Positions 44,377 to 53,373 of a stretch of 58,173 nt of DNA are shown piece by piece. Position numbers and translations under genes: made by a program. The stretch is from a virus: positions 1-58,173 of the IMG/VR virus record IMGVR_UViG_3300027741_000073. One strand, 5' to 3'. The notes beneath the pieces are model-generated. The model made no database searches, had not been told where the DNA came from, and saw only the letters and a list, made by a program, of their open reading frames with translations. How positions within the stretch are numbered: position 1 is the first letter of the stretch; each line of letters opens with the position of its first letter.

Positions 44377-44664
44377 TTAGTTCTTTAGAGCTACGAGGAA
44401 AGCCCCGTCAACTGTAAAACAACCATATTCATATAATATACCACCAGCCGCATATGCGCTGACGGATGTTACTACTAACGCACCAGCAGTAGTGTTTGCA
44501 CCATCATAATATTTAACCTGACTAATACGACCACGAGTTACGTTTGGCGCACGATAGTCTGAACCAGCGTCCGCACTATCTGCTGTGGTAGCAATGTTAA
44601 CAACATAATTGTCAGGGATATATTGGCGAGTACCGTCTGTTGCAGTAATTCTTAAAAATTCCAT
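44377..44664 (-). CDS. Hypothetical virion-region protein, 95 aa
   Basis: Beta-rich 95-residue product: MEFLRITATDGTRQYIPDNY then RGRISQVKYYDGANTTAGAL. It follows the capsid terminator and could be a capsid decoration or head-stabilising protein. Preceded by AAGGAATATAC before the ATG. Function inferred from place only. Confidence 0.65.
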   Translation of the reverse strand: MEFLRITATDGTRQYIPDNYVVNIATTADSADAGSDYRAPNVTRGRISQVKYYDGANTTAGALVVTSVSAYAAGGILYEYGCFTVDGAFLVALKN

Positions 44665-44683
44665 GTATATTCCTTGTGAAATA

Positions 44684-44713
44684 AAAAGGGAAAGGATTTC
44701 TCCTCTCCCTTTT
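44684..44713 (-). terminator. Terminator behind the major capsid gene
   Basis: Minus-strand hairpin: AAAAGGGA (44706-44713 arm) pairs with TCCCTTTT around an inner AGGA/TCCT helix and a 4-base loop, then TTTTTATTTC. It lies nine bases beyond the capsid stop. It probably raises capsid relative to downstream expression by partial termination. Confidence 0.85.
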
Positions 44714-44721
44714 ACTGGTTA

Positions 44722-45837
44722 TTAAGCGCCAGACAAACCGAAAATTAAGCCAGCACCTTTGGGGTTGCGACACTCCAAAGTACCTTCTTCAACGATTTGA
44801 CCGATGATTGAGTCACCTAATTGACCAAGGTCAACTTCTTGCAAGGGACGCAAAGAAGCGTAACTAAACCACATTGGGTCATACAAGAAAGCAGAGAAGT
44901 TAGCTGTCTCATTCAAGCCAGAAACTGCTGTATTAGAAATGCCCATAACATAGTTAGGAACAACCATGATGTCACCGAAGTCACTCATGTAGATCTCAAC
45001 TGACTGACGGAGTTTTCCATCAGCATCAATGTTACGACGGACGTTACCATCACCAGCATTGCTTGAGCTAGAGCCAGCAGACTGAGCCTTAGCAGAGAAC
45101 ACACGACGGTTAGCAGGAGACAACATGAGTTTAGTGGCTTTACCACCGTTCTCATAAATAGCTTGCATAACAGTGTCAACGTGTGACAACTGCAAACTGT
45201 TTTTGTCAGAAGCTGTAACAGTAGTAAATGTACCAGCAACACCACCACCTGGATTAGTAGGTGCAGTGTACTCAGCAGCAGTAGTCAGTACGTTCAGTGC
45301 AGTAGCTGGAGTAGTTGTAGCAGCAGTGTAGTTTACCCATGCTTGATAACCACCAAAGGTACGTGTACCAGAACCGTTAGAGCTGTTCCAACTGTTAACC
45401 AAGTCAAACTCAACGTCACGACGTAGTTCAGTACCACGCTTCTTAAGTTGATAAGCGTATTCGTCAGCGACGCCAGCTTGATCAACAGCACGTTTAGTAC
45501 CAGTCACAGTAACAGACTTGCTGTTAATCTGTGTGTAGTTACCCAAACGAGTACGGAAAGGTTCTGTAGCCTGAGCTGCAGCTTGAGTAGCGTAAGAGAT
45601 GCCTTCAGCTACTGGTGTAGATGCTGGAGGAGCCAACTCGTCAGTTTGCCACTCATGGAAAACTGCTGTTGCTTTTGTTTTGCCGATAGACGACATAAAA
45701 GGTGTTTCATCACGAGAGATCATCGAGATGAAGTTTGCTAAGTCTTCGCGTTCACCCGCGTTAGTAGCATTACCAGTAGCAGATGAGCTACGGGCTGCGG
45801 CTTTAGGACCGCCTGTTGCAAATGTTTGAATTGCCAT
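44722..45837 (-). CDS. Major capsid protein (SU10-type)
   Basis: Matches the SU10/DUF5309 capsid family: GEREDLANFISMISRDETPF at about 28-47, MSSIGKTKATAVFHEWQTD, then VTGTKRAVDQAGVADEYAYQ. The length of 371 residues is typical. The protein has the HK97 fold by family knowledge and forms the shell with the scaffold encoded just upstream. Followed by a strong terminator, fitting high expression. Confidence 0.9.
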   Translation of the reverse strand: MAIQTFATGGPKAAARSSSATGNATNAGEREDLANFISMISRDETPFMSSIGKTKATAVFHEWQTDELAPPASTPVAEGISYATQAAAQATEPFRTRLGNYTQINSKSVTVTGTKRAVDQAGVADEYAYQLKKRGTELRRDVEFDLVNSWNSSNGSGTRTFGGYQAWVNYTAATTTPATALNVLTTAAEYTAPTNPGGGVAGTFTTVTASDKNSLQLSHVDTVMQAIYENGGKATKLMLSPANRRVFSAKAQSAGSSSSNAGDGNVRRNIDADGKLRQSVEIYMSDFGDIMVVPNYVMGISNTAVSGLNETANFSAFLYDPMWFSYASLRPLQEVDLGQLGDSIIGQIVEEGTLECRNPKGAGLIFGLSGA

Positions 45838-45867
45838 TTTAAAAATCCTTAATAGTGAGATTTGAAA

Positions 45868-47010
45868 TTATAGTTTCTTGCTCACTGAGGAAATTCGTTT
45901 TAGGAAATCTAGTTGATCCTGTGTGGATCCTTGACCAGATAATACTTTAGTACGGTTGTTATTTACGTCTTGACGTTCCTTCTGTGATTGAGGTACACCC
46001 TTCTTAGAGGGGACTGACTTCACTTTGGGAGCTGCCTTACGTTTTACTTCACCAGTATCTTTAGCATTCTTGAGTCTACGATAGTCATCGATAAACTTAA
46101 CAATATTAGTGTCATAAATAACGTCTAATATGTCTTCAGGTAAACCTTCTTTAATAGCAAAATCACGGATTGATTTAGCAACTTTCTCTGAATAGTCAGG
46201 AATAACATTTGTGATGTTATCCTCATATGCTTTCAGTAACGCTTGTTGCTGTTCCACTTGTTGTGCTTTTAATTGTTCATAAACTTTAGATACATTAGCT
46301 TCACGTTTATTACGTGCTGCCCAGTATTTCTCTTGAGTCTCTTCCAGTTTTTCTTTTAGTTCTCGAGCTGTATAAGTATCACCTTCTTCTCGGGCGGTAT
46401 CAATATCGCCTTTAATTTTATGATACTCAGCAGATAGTCTAGATTCAGCGTCAGTTAACTCTTGGTTAATGACTGTACCTAATGTGACTATCTCTTGTAG
46501 TTTCTCAGTGCGTTCCTGTTCGATTTGTTTCTTCAGTTCGCCTAATTCACGCCCTTTTTGAGATAGATGTTTATCAGTAGAATAACCCTTACGGATTTCT
46601 TCTAGGGACACGTACTCTGTTTTACCGTCAACGGTTACAGGTATTTGATATTCCCAATCAATATCTTCTTCAGTTGGTAGCTCTGAATTTTGGGTAGACG
46701 TATCATCCTCATCAGCATTTCCTTCTTCAGATTCATTTGAATCTTTTTCTTCATCTAGGTCAGTTTCAGACTCATCATCGTTCTCTGGGGCTTGTTCTTC
46801 TTCTGCCGACGATTCATCTGGATTTGGGACGCTGTTGTCTTCTGTTGGTAGAGATTCTTCTTTTAATCCAAGCAGTTTAGCTGCTGGACTATTTTTTAGA
46901 ATGTCATCAAGACTCTTAACTTCCAAATCTGCACTTACACTTCCGTCATCAAAACCCTGACTGCTCACTTGTGAGGCAGGGGTGTTGGTAGAGAGATGTG
47001 GTAAATCCAT
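45868..47010 (-). CDS. Capsid scaffolding protein
   Basis: The 380-residue protein directly upstream of the capsid gene has a very acidic first third (ENDDESETDLDEEKDSNESE), a central domain around WEYQIPVTVDGKTEYVSLEE, long coiled coils (AREEGDTYTARELKEKLEET), and a basic C-terminus (KRKAAPKVKSVPSKK). This is the usual layout of phage scaffolds; the basic tail binds capsid protein. Confidence 0.88.
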   Translation of the reverse strand: MDLPHLSTNTPASQVSSQGFDDGSVSADLEVKSLDDILKNSPAAKLLGLKEESLPTEDNSVPNPDESSAEEEQAPENDDESETDLDEEKDSNESEEGNADEDDTSTQNSELPTEEDIDWEYQIPVTVDGKTEYVSLEEIRKGYSTDKHLSQKGRELGELKKQIEQERTEKLQEIVTLGTVINQELTDAESRLSAEYHKIKGDIDTAREEGDTYTARELKEKLEETQEKYWAARNKREANVSKVYEQLKAQQVEQQQALLKAYEDNITNVIPDYSEKVAKSIRDFAIKEGLPEDILDVIYDTNIVKFIDDYRRLKNAKDTGEVKRKAAPKVKSVPSKKGVPQSQKERQDVNNNRTKVLSGQGSTQDQLDFLKRISSVSKKL

Positions 47011-47032
47011 ATATTATTTCCTTTGTGTCCGT

Positions 47033-47290
47033 TTAAGCTGCTACTAGAGCGGCTTTCTTTGCTGCTTTAGCAGCTTTCATCTTTTCAGCAAAAGGTATTT
47101 CATTAGTTGTTTTCCCTTTACTGGTCTTTATACGATCAATTGCTTCAATAGCATTTTGTAGATTAGCAAAGATAGGTGCATAGCGTTGTGCCAGACCTGT
47201 TCCTCCACTCTCTCCTGCTCGTACAAGTTCTCTTAATACTTCTTCTCGTGATCGAATTAGTACTTCCTGTGCTTTATCGTAATTACTCAT
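47033..47290 (-). CDS. Hypothetical head-region protein, 85 aa
   Basis: The start at 47290 (MSNYDKAQEVL) is chosen over an upstream ATG because it overlaps the prior stop by 8 bases. Helical (SREEVLRELVRAGESGGTG) with a basic alanine-rich C-terminus (KMKAAKAAKKAALVAA). Between portal and scaffold genes, function unknown. Confidence 0.65.
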   Translation of the reverse strand: MSNYDKAQEVLIRSREEVLRELVRAGESGGTGLAQRYAPIFANLQNAIEAIDRIKTSKGKTTNEIPFAEKMKAAKAAKKAALVAA

Positions 47291-47645
47291 TTGTTTCATT
47301 GCCCTCTTCTTGGGACTGCTTTTGTTGATTGATAAATTGCATGTTAGCACCGTATTGCTCGATACCTACTAGCTTCTCTTTTACGCTTCCTAATGCCATA
47401 GCTGTATGATATAGGAACTCACGTTCTTTAGAACAGTGAGGTTCTGTCTTTAACCAAGCTGTAAAGAGATCAGCAAGGATCTCGGCATACGCTTCGTTAA
47501 AGAATTGTTCGCGTTCACGTACTGTGAATTGGCTTTTCACTAGGGCTACCTGAGCATCCCTAAATGGTTCTACCTTATATTCTCCAGTATCATGGTTCAT
47601 TGTTGGCTTTACTCTCTTCTGAAAGCCTTCTTTGTATTTTTCCAT
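47283..47645 (-). CDS. Hypothetical head-region protein, 120 aa
   Basis: Downstream of the portal gene. Contains VKSQFTVREREQFFNEAYAE and a helical centre with TEPHCSKEREFLYHTAMALG, ending in a Gln/Glu-rich tail. Might be a portal-associated or head assembly protein. Confidence 0.7.
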   Translation of the reverse strand: MEKYKEGFQKRVKPTMNHDTGEYKVEPFRDAQVALVKSQFTVREREQFFNEAYAEILADLFTAWLKTEPHCSKEREFLYHTAMALGSVKEKLVGIEQYGANMQFINQQKQSQEEGNETNE

Positions 47646-47666
47646 ATTCTTTGTGTATTAAGAGAA

Positions 47667-47684
47667 CTTACTCCTAAGAGTAAG
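47667..47684 (-). promoter_or_regulatory. Small hairpin between portal and next gene
   Basis: CTTACTC and GAGTAAG form a 7-pair stem with a CTAA loop (47667-47684). There is no T-run after it on the minus strand, so it may be an RNA-processing or stability element rather than a terminator. Confidence 0.45.
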
Positions 47685-47694
47685 ACTCTGTTTG

Positions 47695-49959
47695 TTAAGC
47701 TAATTGTTTAGCTGTTTCACTCATTTCAGCAGCTGGGCCGTTTACTTGCGGCATTAGCGCTCCACCTTGTGGGCGAGAAGCGTCTGCATGAATGTCACCA
47801 TCGATAAATCCTTTAGCGAGTGACAAGAGTTGTTTAATGTCTGGTTGTGGAGGAGGTTGTACACCTTCTTTAGCGGCTTGAATATAAATCTTGCCCCACT
47901 CTTGATATGATTTATCAAGAGCAACCATAAGTTGTTTTGTGTTGTCTTGCATTGCATTCTTAGTCTGTACGTTAGTAAGATCTAAGGTTGCTTGGCGCTG
48001 GCCTAGATCAAGCATTTTAGCTTGTTCTTCCATTTGTTTCTGTTTCTCTTGAGCTTGAATTTGTGCATTGCGATCAGCCAATGCCTTCTCTTTAAACTTA
48101 GGATCAGTGTAATCAACAAGGAAGTCTAATGGGTCTAAGTCTAGAGCCTCAAGAGTCTTACATGCGATATGTACTGCGGCTTCAGGATTAACTGCGCCAC
48201 CCGCTCCAGCAGACTGTAGAGCAGGGATTAACTGTTGACCAACCAGAGCCATCTTCTTAACAATGTTCTGATTTGAGTTCTCACCCACATCAACATCAAT
48301 GTATAACAAAAGGTTTGAAGGTAAAGTTCCTGGGTCAATAGACTTAAAGATATCGTTCTGATCGTAGTAGTGCATGGTTTTACCACGCATTTTGTCACGA
48401 AGAGTTTTATAGATACCCTCAATTAAACGTTTAAAGCCTGTTTCAGCAAACCTACGTGCCATGTATTGAATACGCACTTGAGCTGCAGACATAGCTCTGC
48501 TCATCTTCTCTTCACTGTTACCTGATACATAAAGAGTATCGTTAAGACCTTGAGCCGCTTTAGACATACCTGTTGCTTGCTCTTTATGAGTCTGCAATAT
48601 CTCAAGTAAAGGCACTGTACCTGTACTGATAGTGTCAGGAGCTAAAGGAGACACCGCATTCATTGGTGAACCGTTAGTAGCAATAATCTGTTTAGGCTTC
48701 ATGTTTTGAAGCGCACTAAAGTCTACTACATTAGGGTCAGCTAGTTTAGGAGAATAGTTCGTGAGATATACGTTCTCAACAAAGCCACGTAGAATAGCTG
48801 TAGTAGCTAATGTAGATGGACGAATCATGTCAGCAACTGATAAACCAAAGAATTCGTGAGGTACTTCAAAAGGACAAAGAGTCGCTAAGGGTACACAGTC
48901 ACAGTCTTCTTCTAAGAGAATAGTTGAGCCAGCAATAATGAAGTGTTTCATTTCAGCCAAACCATCTCCGTCTCTATCTACACGTAACCAACACTCGATA
49001 ACTGTTATCTGTCTGTTAGCTTCTGACGGGAATAACTCTCGTGAATTCCCCCCTAGCCAGTACTCTTCACCGACAAGACGCTTACGAGCAGCTTGTTCTT
49101 CTGTATACTTGGTTGCCCAATCATACGAACCATCGCCAATCGTATCCCAGTCAATGTTCTCTGCTATATCAGGGAAAAACTTTCTGATTTCAGATCGAGT
49201 CATATCAATCTGGATACCCACAAATGAAGCGTCATCTAGAGTATGTGCATCTCTAGTTATACGAAAACATTCTGGGTGTACATTCTTAATGTTAATACGG
49301 GTCTTATTATGCTTTCTACGTAGACGTACATTCTCATAGATTGTCTTGTAAAAGGAGTTACCCTGTTCATCTGTGTCTAACTCTTGTTTATATTTGAGTT
49401 CACCTAACACTTCAATGTCTTCTTCAGACAAAAGAATATCTAAGTTAGCTTGTTCAATCTCATCATACTCTTCAAAAGTATAGTCAAAGTCTTCAATAAA
49501 CTCCCACCGAATAATACTATTCTTCCATAGGAGAGCTGACTTAACCCAAGTATTTAAGATTTCCCACCCGTTATTCTGTTTAAATATAGAGTAGTTAACT
49601 AGGTCTGAGGCTACTTTTGCCTCATGAAAATTTTTAGGGGAGGATCCAGCGGGGATAAATCGGGCTAGCCTGTTGTTGTTAAACATCAATTCAGCTAAGA
49701 TAGCTGTGTAACCCTCAATAGCTTCTACAGTGTCTGAGGAAACAATCTGAGAAACACCCTGTGGAACTAAGTGGAACATAGGCATCATACCATACTCATA
49801 AGTAGCCTTCTGACGTTCACGAGCTAAGTCGCTACTATTCAAAAAGTCACCTACAGAGTTAGTAATACCTTGTTCAATCATTGCCAGTAGTTCATTATCG
49901 CCTACTGGCTCTTTATATCTATCAGGCTGGAAGTGCGGGATAGGTTGTTTATCGCTCAT
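47695..49959 (-). CDS. Portal protein
   Basis: Start at 49959 (MSDKQPIPHFQPDR) has AAAGG upstream; the frame extends 11 codons further without support. At 754 residues it is a long portal. It has QIVSSDTVEAIEGYTAILAE, then FVENVYLTNYSPKLADPNVV and AAQGLNDTLYVSGNSEEKMS with a helical, Gln-rich C-terminus. It forms the dodecameric DNA channel with the terminase. The barrel-like C-terminal region (690-754) is low complexity. Confidence 0.88.
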   Translation of the reverse strand: MSDKQPIPHFQPDRYKEPVGDNELLAMIEQGITNSVGDFLNSSDLARERQKATYEYGMMPMFHLVPQGVSQIVSSDTVEAIEGYTAILAELMFNNNRLARFIPAGSSPKNFHEAKVASDLVNYSIFKQNNGWEILNTWVKSALLWKNSIIRWEFIEDFDYTFEEYDEIEQANLDILLSEEDIEVLGELKYKQELDTDEQGNSFYKTIYENVRLRRKHNKTRINIKNVHPECFRITRDAHTLDDASFVGIQIDMTRSEIRKFFPDIAENIDWDTIGDGSYDWATKYTEEQAARKRLVGEEYWLGGNSRELFPSEANRQITVIECWLRVDRDGDGLAEMKHFIIAGSTILLEEDCDCVPLATLCPFEVPHEFFGLSVADMIRPSTLATTAILRGFVENVYLTNYSPKLADPNVVDFSALQNMKPKQIIATNGSPMNAVSPLAPDTISTGTVPLLEILQTHKEQATGMSKAAQGLNDTLYVSGNSEEKMSRAMSAAQVRIQYMARRFAETGFKRLIEGIYKTLRDKMRGKTMHYYDQNDIFKSIDPGTLPSNLLLYIDVDVGENSNQNIVKKMALVGQQLIPALQSAGAGGAVNPEAAVHIACKTLEALDLDPLDFLVDYTDPKFKEKALADRNAQIQAQEKQKQMEEQAKMLDLGQRQATLDLTNVQTKNAMQDNTKQLMVALDKSYQEWGKIYIQAAKEGVQPPPQPDIKQLLSLAKGFIDGDIHADASRPQGGALMPQVNGPAAEMSETAKQLA

Positions 49960-49984
49960 TGTAAACCTTTCTTGGGTTGTACAT

Positions 49985-50044
49985 TCAATCAATCAAAGGT
50001 CTACAATGACCTGTTATTAGTGCTACTACTATCATCCCTGCCAT
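49985..50044 (-). CDS. Possible membrane micropeptide, 19 aa
   Basis: ATG-started frame MAGMIVVALITGHCRPLID; extension from a TTG would give 27 residues beginning at CPIRWLL. It occupies the 119-base gap before the portal gene and is hydrophobic. No clear ribosome-binding site. Reported with low confidence. Confidence 0.25.
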   Translation of the reverse strand: MAGMIVVALITGHCRPLID

Positions 50045-50078
50045 GAGTAGCCAACGGATAGGACACAAGGGATATTCT

Positions 50079-50234
50079 TTACTTTTGTGGTTGACTACGA
50101 ATAGCCAAGTTCACGTTATCCTGAAACTCTTTAACCTTTTCTTTTTGGTTAATGAGTTTACCTTGTGGTGTTGGTTTAACAAAAGAACCCATTTGTTTCT
50201 TTTCTTTTTCCGTTAATCTTAAATCTATTGCCAT
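50079..50234 (-). CDS. Small basic protein, 51 aa
   Basis: Product MAIDLRLTEKEKKQMGSFVK continues to an NVNLAIRSQPQK end. Charged and helical, lying in a row of three tiny genes between the terminase and portal genes. Only six bases separate it from the preceding gene's stop. Function unknown. Confidence 0.6.
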   Translation of the reverse strand: MAIDLRLTEKEKKQMGSFVKPTPQGKLINQKEKVKEFQDNVNLAIRSQPQK

Positions 50235-50240
50235 ATATGT

Positions 50241-50501
50241 TTACCATTTAACCTTATTAGCCCAGTATGCCGCAGACAAAGGTCCCTTAGCTATATTGGC
50301 TGCATGTCTTGCTTTAAAGGCTTCATTCCGCTTTGACCCATCAGGGCTACCTACAACACCTTGAGCACCAAAGCGAATAGTCTTAATGGTGTCTCCACTC
50401 TTAGCCACAACAATGTGACTCTTAGTAGGATGGTTGGGAGTTCTTTTTGGCTTATTAAAACCAGACACCCCAGCTCTTTTTAGTCTAGGATCTTTTTCCA
50501 T
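50241..50501 (-). CDS. Conserved DUF5872-type phage protein
   Basis: Product of 86 residues: MEKDPRLKRAGVSGFNKPKR, SHIVVAKSGDTIKTIRFGAQ, then FKARHAANIAKGPLSAAYWA. This is a widespread small family in phages and large viruses (DUF5872 as I recall). Its C-terminal histidine-lysine helix might bind nucleic acid. TAATG junction upstream. Confidence 0.8.
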   Translation of the reverse strand: MEKDPRLKRAGVSGFNKPKRTPNHPTKSHIVVAKSGDTIKTIRFGAQGVVGSPDGSKRNEAFKARHAANIAKGPLSAAYWANKVKW

Positions 50502-50653
50502 TACTTACCCTTCTTAACTGTCTTAGCAGAGTCTTTAAATGCTTTGCTGGAGGGCGCACCCTTGGTTCCTGGCTTTCTCATTTTCTCACCAGAACCTTTC
50601 TTGATGCGCTCTTTCTTAGCATGGATGTTATCGTACAATCCTTGCTTAGCCAT
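50501..50653 (-). CDS. Conserved lysine-rich phage protein, 50 aa
   Basis: Begins MAKQGLYDNIHAKKERIKKG, then SGEKMRKPGTKGAPSSKAFK. This sequence pattern is highly recurrent in podoviruses next to DUF5872-type genes. Very basic, possibly DNA-binding in the virion. TAATG junction to the next gene. Confidence 0.8.
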   Translation of the reverse strand: MAKQGLYDNIHAKKERIKKGSGEKMRKPGTKGAPSSKAFKDSAKTVKKGK

Positions 50654-50655
50654 GT

Positions 50656-51402
50656 TTATCCTTCAATAGCAATAATGTTTGCAGACTCTAAGACAACAAA
50701 GTCAGTAGCAGTACCTAAATTGTTAGTAACAACAATATCAAAGTCACTGTTAGTATCAACAGTTGGATACAAAGATGCAGTAGCAGATGAACCATGACCT
50801 AAAGCAGCTAAAGGATTAGCTACTTGGCGTGCAGTTGAACCACGGTTAACAATTTGTTTATCAATAACAGTTGAAGTGTTACTAGACAAACTAGCAGAGT
50901 GAATATCTGTTCCACCAAAAGTAACTTTAACTGTTTTAGTATTAGCAGTAGCATTAGTAGTAAAGAGCAAATGATAATTTACTTCACCTGATGGACCCAT
51001 TAGTCCACCTGGAACTGTAGTACGTAACATAACTAAGTCAGAAGAAGTAGTTTGAGTATAACCTGAATTGCTACCTACTACTGCAACTAATGTCTCAGTA
51101 GGAACAAAGGCTTCAAAGGGTGAAGCAGGAACAACACTAGTCTGATACACAGTACCAGCTGTAGTTGAACTCATTACTACCCAAAATAAACCAGCAGCAA
51201 CAGTTCCAGCAAAAGCAGTAGCAGGGAAGTACATCCAAGCACCGCCAGAATAAGTTGTAGGAAGAGCTGTAGTTAAAGTAACAGTACCTGCTGTGGCAAT
51301 AGTACCGCTTGAAGGGATAACAACAGGAACGCCTGTTGAAGCTAATGCTGATAGTGTGTAAGGGTCACTCTTATAAGTTGAACCGAGTCTAATTTGTGCC
51401 AT
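50656..51402 (-). CDS. Beta-rich structural protein, 248 aa
   Basis: Ser/Thr/Gly-rich protein beginning MAQIRLGSTYKSDPYTLSAL, with regular beta-strand patterns and two immunoglobulin-like halves. Located after the terminase gene. May be a head decoration or head fibre. No specific family is recognised. Confidence 0.6.
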   Translation of the reverse strand: MAQIRLGSTYKSDPYTLSALASTGVPVVIPSSGTIATAGTVTLTTALPTTYSGGAWMYFPATAFAGTVAAGLFWVVMSSTTAGTVYQTSVVPASPFEAFVPTETLVAVVGSNSGYTQTTSSDLVMLRTTVPGGLMGPSGEVNYHLLFTTNATANTKTVKVTFGGTDIHSASLSSNTSTVIDKQIVNRGSTARQVANPLAALGHGSSATASLYPTVDTNSDFDIVVTNNLGTATDFVVLESANIIAIEG

Positions 51403-51417
51403 GTTAATTCCTTTTAT

Positions 51418-53061
51418 TTAAATCCATGTGGTTTCTGATTGTTGAAAGTTCCCTATCTTTTGTGTAAAAGGAACATTATTTGTTGTTAGCCTATCTCCGT
51501 GTGTCCTTATTACTTCTAGGGCTATAGCTAAAGCAATAACTGTATCATCATTATGACCTACAATAGCATTAGTACGACCTGAGTCATCCGCTATATAATT
51601 CATTAATTCCCCTATGACTATCCTTGAGGGGATCCATATTTCTTCTTGTTCAATGGCATTCTTTAAAAATCCAATAATGGCTGGCTTAGAGGACGTTGTT
51701 GTTCTCCAACCTATACGGCTACCTTCTTCTTTAGAGACGTTAGCCATCTTAGTCTGATAGTACATATTAACATAACCCATTTGGATTAGTCTATTTAATG
51801 TAGCTATACCCATCGAGTTTGACTCTACAGCTAGGAGAGCATTGTTGTAATAGCGACCGAGATAAAACAAAAGATCACCAAACTTAGAGGGATCAATATG
51901 ATTGTTTCTGTATACTGCACAAATTTCTCTATTTTTATTTATAACAATAGCTGCAGAGTGGTCTTTACCTACACCCAGACTTACGTCAGCACCTATCGCA
52001 AAGGCATCCTCAAAGGTAGGATACTTAAAGATCTCTATAGAACCATTCCTCACATCCTCCATCATTTGACTCTCAAAGTTAAATTCTCTTTGAGCTAGGA
52101 TGGGTTGAGGAATTAAAGCTGAGAGCTTCTCTATGTTAAATACATTAGACCCTGAAACAATAAATGCTTCTTCAGGAGTCGCGGGGTACTCTTGTTTAAA
52201 CTTATCTAGACCACCCTCGGCAATCTTAAGCCTTCTCCAATACAGTTGATCATCATCCAACTTAAATCGGGTAACAAGAACTTCTTCTTCATCCGTTCTT
52301 TCAAAACTAGGAGGAGCCTTACGCCTATACTCAGACATAAGAAACCAAGGAACAAAGATAGGGATATATTCATTAGAACCATCTACTGCTCCCTTCCAAA
52401 GTCTGTGAAAACTATTTCCTACACCGTTAGCTGTACTCTCGAGAATAACCTCGGTGCCATCTGCCTGAGAGATTCCTTGAAAGAGTCCAGCAAGAATCTT
52501 TTCATCATGTAACCAAAAAGCTACTTCTGACAAATGAGCTATTGTTGGAGTAATACCCCTACCCGCTTCTGGAGAACCAGCCGTATACAGCCTGTATCCT
52601 GAGTCGTTATGCTCAAACATAATCTCTTTTGCGTTAGACTTCTTAAGTTCAGGTCTGAACTGCTCAGGCATATTCGCAATAATATTTCTTGACATTGTGA
52701 AGAGAGCGTCTGAGGTAGCACTATCATGCGCCATAACTACAGACTTATTGTACTTGTTAAAGTAACTCTTCCAGAATACCCTTGAAGCAGAATACGTAGA
52801 TAAACCCATTTGACGGGCTTTAAGAATGATAACCCGGACTTTACCAGTCTCTTTTAACTGAGCCTCAATAGCATCATTCACAATATGTTGGGCTTCATTG
52901 AAAACAAAAGGTTTAAACCCCTCTCGGGAGTCTTTGGGAAGAATTAAGATCTGTTCTCGAGCAAATGTCTCAAAGTCACTTGAGTATTCTTTTTCTTTTT
53001 CTCTACGCTTAAGTTCTCTTAACGCTTCCAGCCTCTGTGCGTTACTAATTTTTGTGTCCAT
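51418..53061 (-). CDS. Terminase large subunit
   Basis: DNA-packaging motor, 547 residues. ATPase: ILKARQMGLSTYSASRV (80-97, Walker A-like), AHLSEVAFW (Walker B), VILESTANGVGN (motif III region). Nuclease: IGADVSLGVGKDHSA (metal Asp) and NAIVGHNDDTVIALAIAL near the C-terminus. Leader from the 53081-53100 promoter; the first gene of the late operon. The small subunit is unusually far away, at 56637-57077. Confidence 0.95.
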   Translation of the reverse strand: MDTKISNAQRLEALRELKRREKEKEYSSDFETFAREQILILPKDSREGFKPFVFNEAQHIVNDAIEAQLKETGKVRVIILKARQMGLSTYSASRVFWKSYFNKYNKSVVMAHDSATSDALFTMSRNIIANMPEQFRPELKKSNAKEIMFEHNDSGYRLYTAGSPEAGRGITPTIAHLSEVAFWLHDEKILAGLFQGISQADGTEVILESTANGVGNSFHRLWKGAVDGSNEYIPIFVPWFLMSEYRRKAPPSFERTDEEEVLVTRFKLDDDQLYWRRLKIAEGGLDKFKQEYPATPEEAFIVSGSNVFNIEKLSALIPQPILAQREFNFESQMMEDVRNGSIEIFKYPTFEDAFAIGADVSLGVGKDHSAAIVINKNREICAVYRNNHIDPSKFGDLLFYLGRYYNNALLAVESNSMGIATLNRLIQMGYVNMYYQTKMANVSKEEGSRIGWRTTTSSKPAIIGFLKNAIEQEEIWIPSRIVIGELMNYIADDSGRTNAIVGHNDDTVIALAIALEVIRTHGDRLTTNNVPFTQKIGNFQQSETTWI

Positions 53062-53080
53062 TATTTTCTCTTAAATGTTT

Positions 53081-53100
53081 TTTCCTAATAGGAACCGACT
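53081..53100 (-). promoter_or_regulatory. Candidate late promoter upstream of large terminase
   Basis: The minus strand reads AGTCGGTTCCTATTAGGAAA, two changes in the core from AGTCGGTACCTAATAGG. Located 20 bases before the terminase start, it is the only such site at the head of the 34-kb leftward operon. The RNA start is likely at the AGG. Confidence 0.75.
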
Positions 53101-53175
53101 AGTAATACTATGTTTAATATTTTAAAATGTAATATTTTGGATTATGTCTGGGGGAAAGTCTGGTAGGAAAAGTCT

Positions 53176-53373
53176 ATGGGTAAGGTTTCTTTGTGTGTGA
53201 AAAAGAATCATAGGTTTGCTGATTACCCCCTGTTGTCGTTCGTGACCCCCCTGTGTCGTGTTCGTTGCCTGTGTGGTGTCGCTCCTGTCAGCTGCGCTGT
53301 GGCGCTGGTGCTGCTGGCTTCCTTTGTTTGCGCTTTTGGAGTCTGCTATGTCTGTTCCTTCTTCTCTTGCTAA
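53176..53373 (+). CDS. Cysteine-rich small membrane protein, 65 aa
   Basis: The frame begins MGKVSLCVKKNHRFADYPLL, and its C-terminal half is hydrophobic (APVSCAVALVLLASFVCAFG), ending YVCSFFSC. Eight cysteines. AGGAAA precedes the ATG at proper spacing. It overlaps the next gene by 26 bases. GC-richer than the phage average. Function unknown; competing frames exist. Confidence 0.5.
   Translation: MGKVSLCVKKNHRFADYPLLSFVTPLCRVRCLCGVAPVSCAVALVLLASFVCAFGVCYVCSFFSC

Noticed and set aside
53101-53175. Host sigma-70 promoter for the early arm in the AT-rich stretch before 53176.
   Set aside because: TAATATTTT occurs twice and TATAAT-like strings are present, but I could not pair a convincing -35 with a -10.
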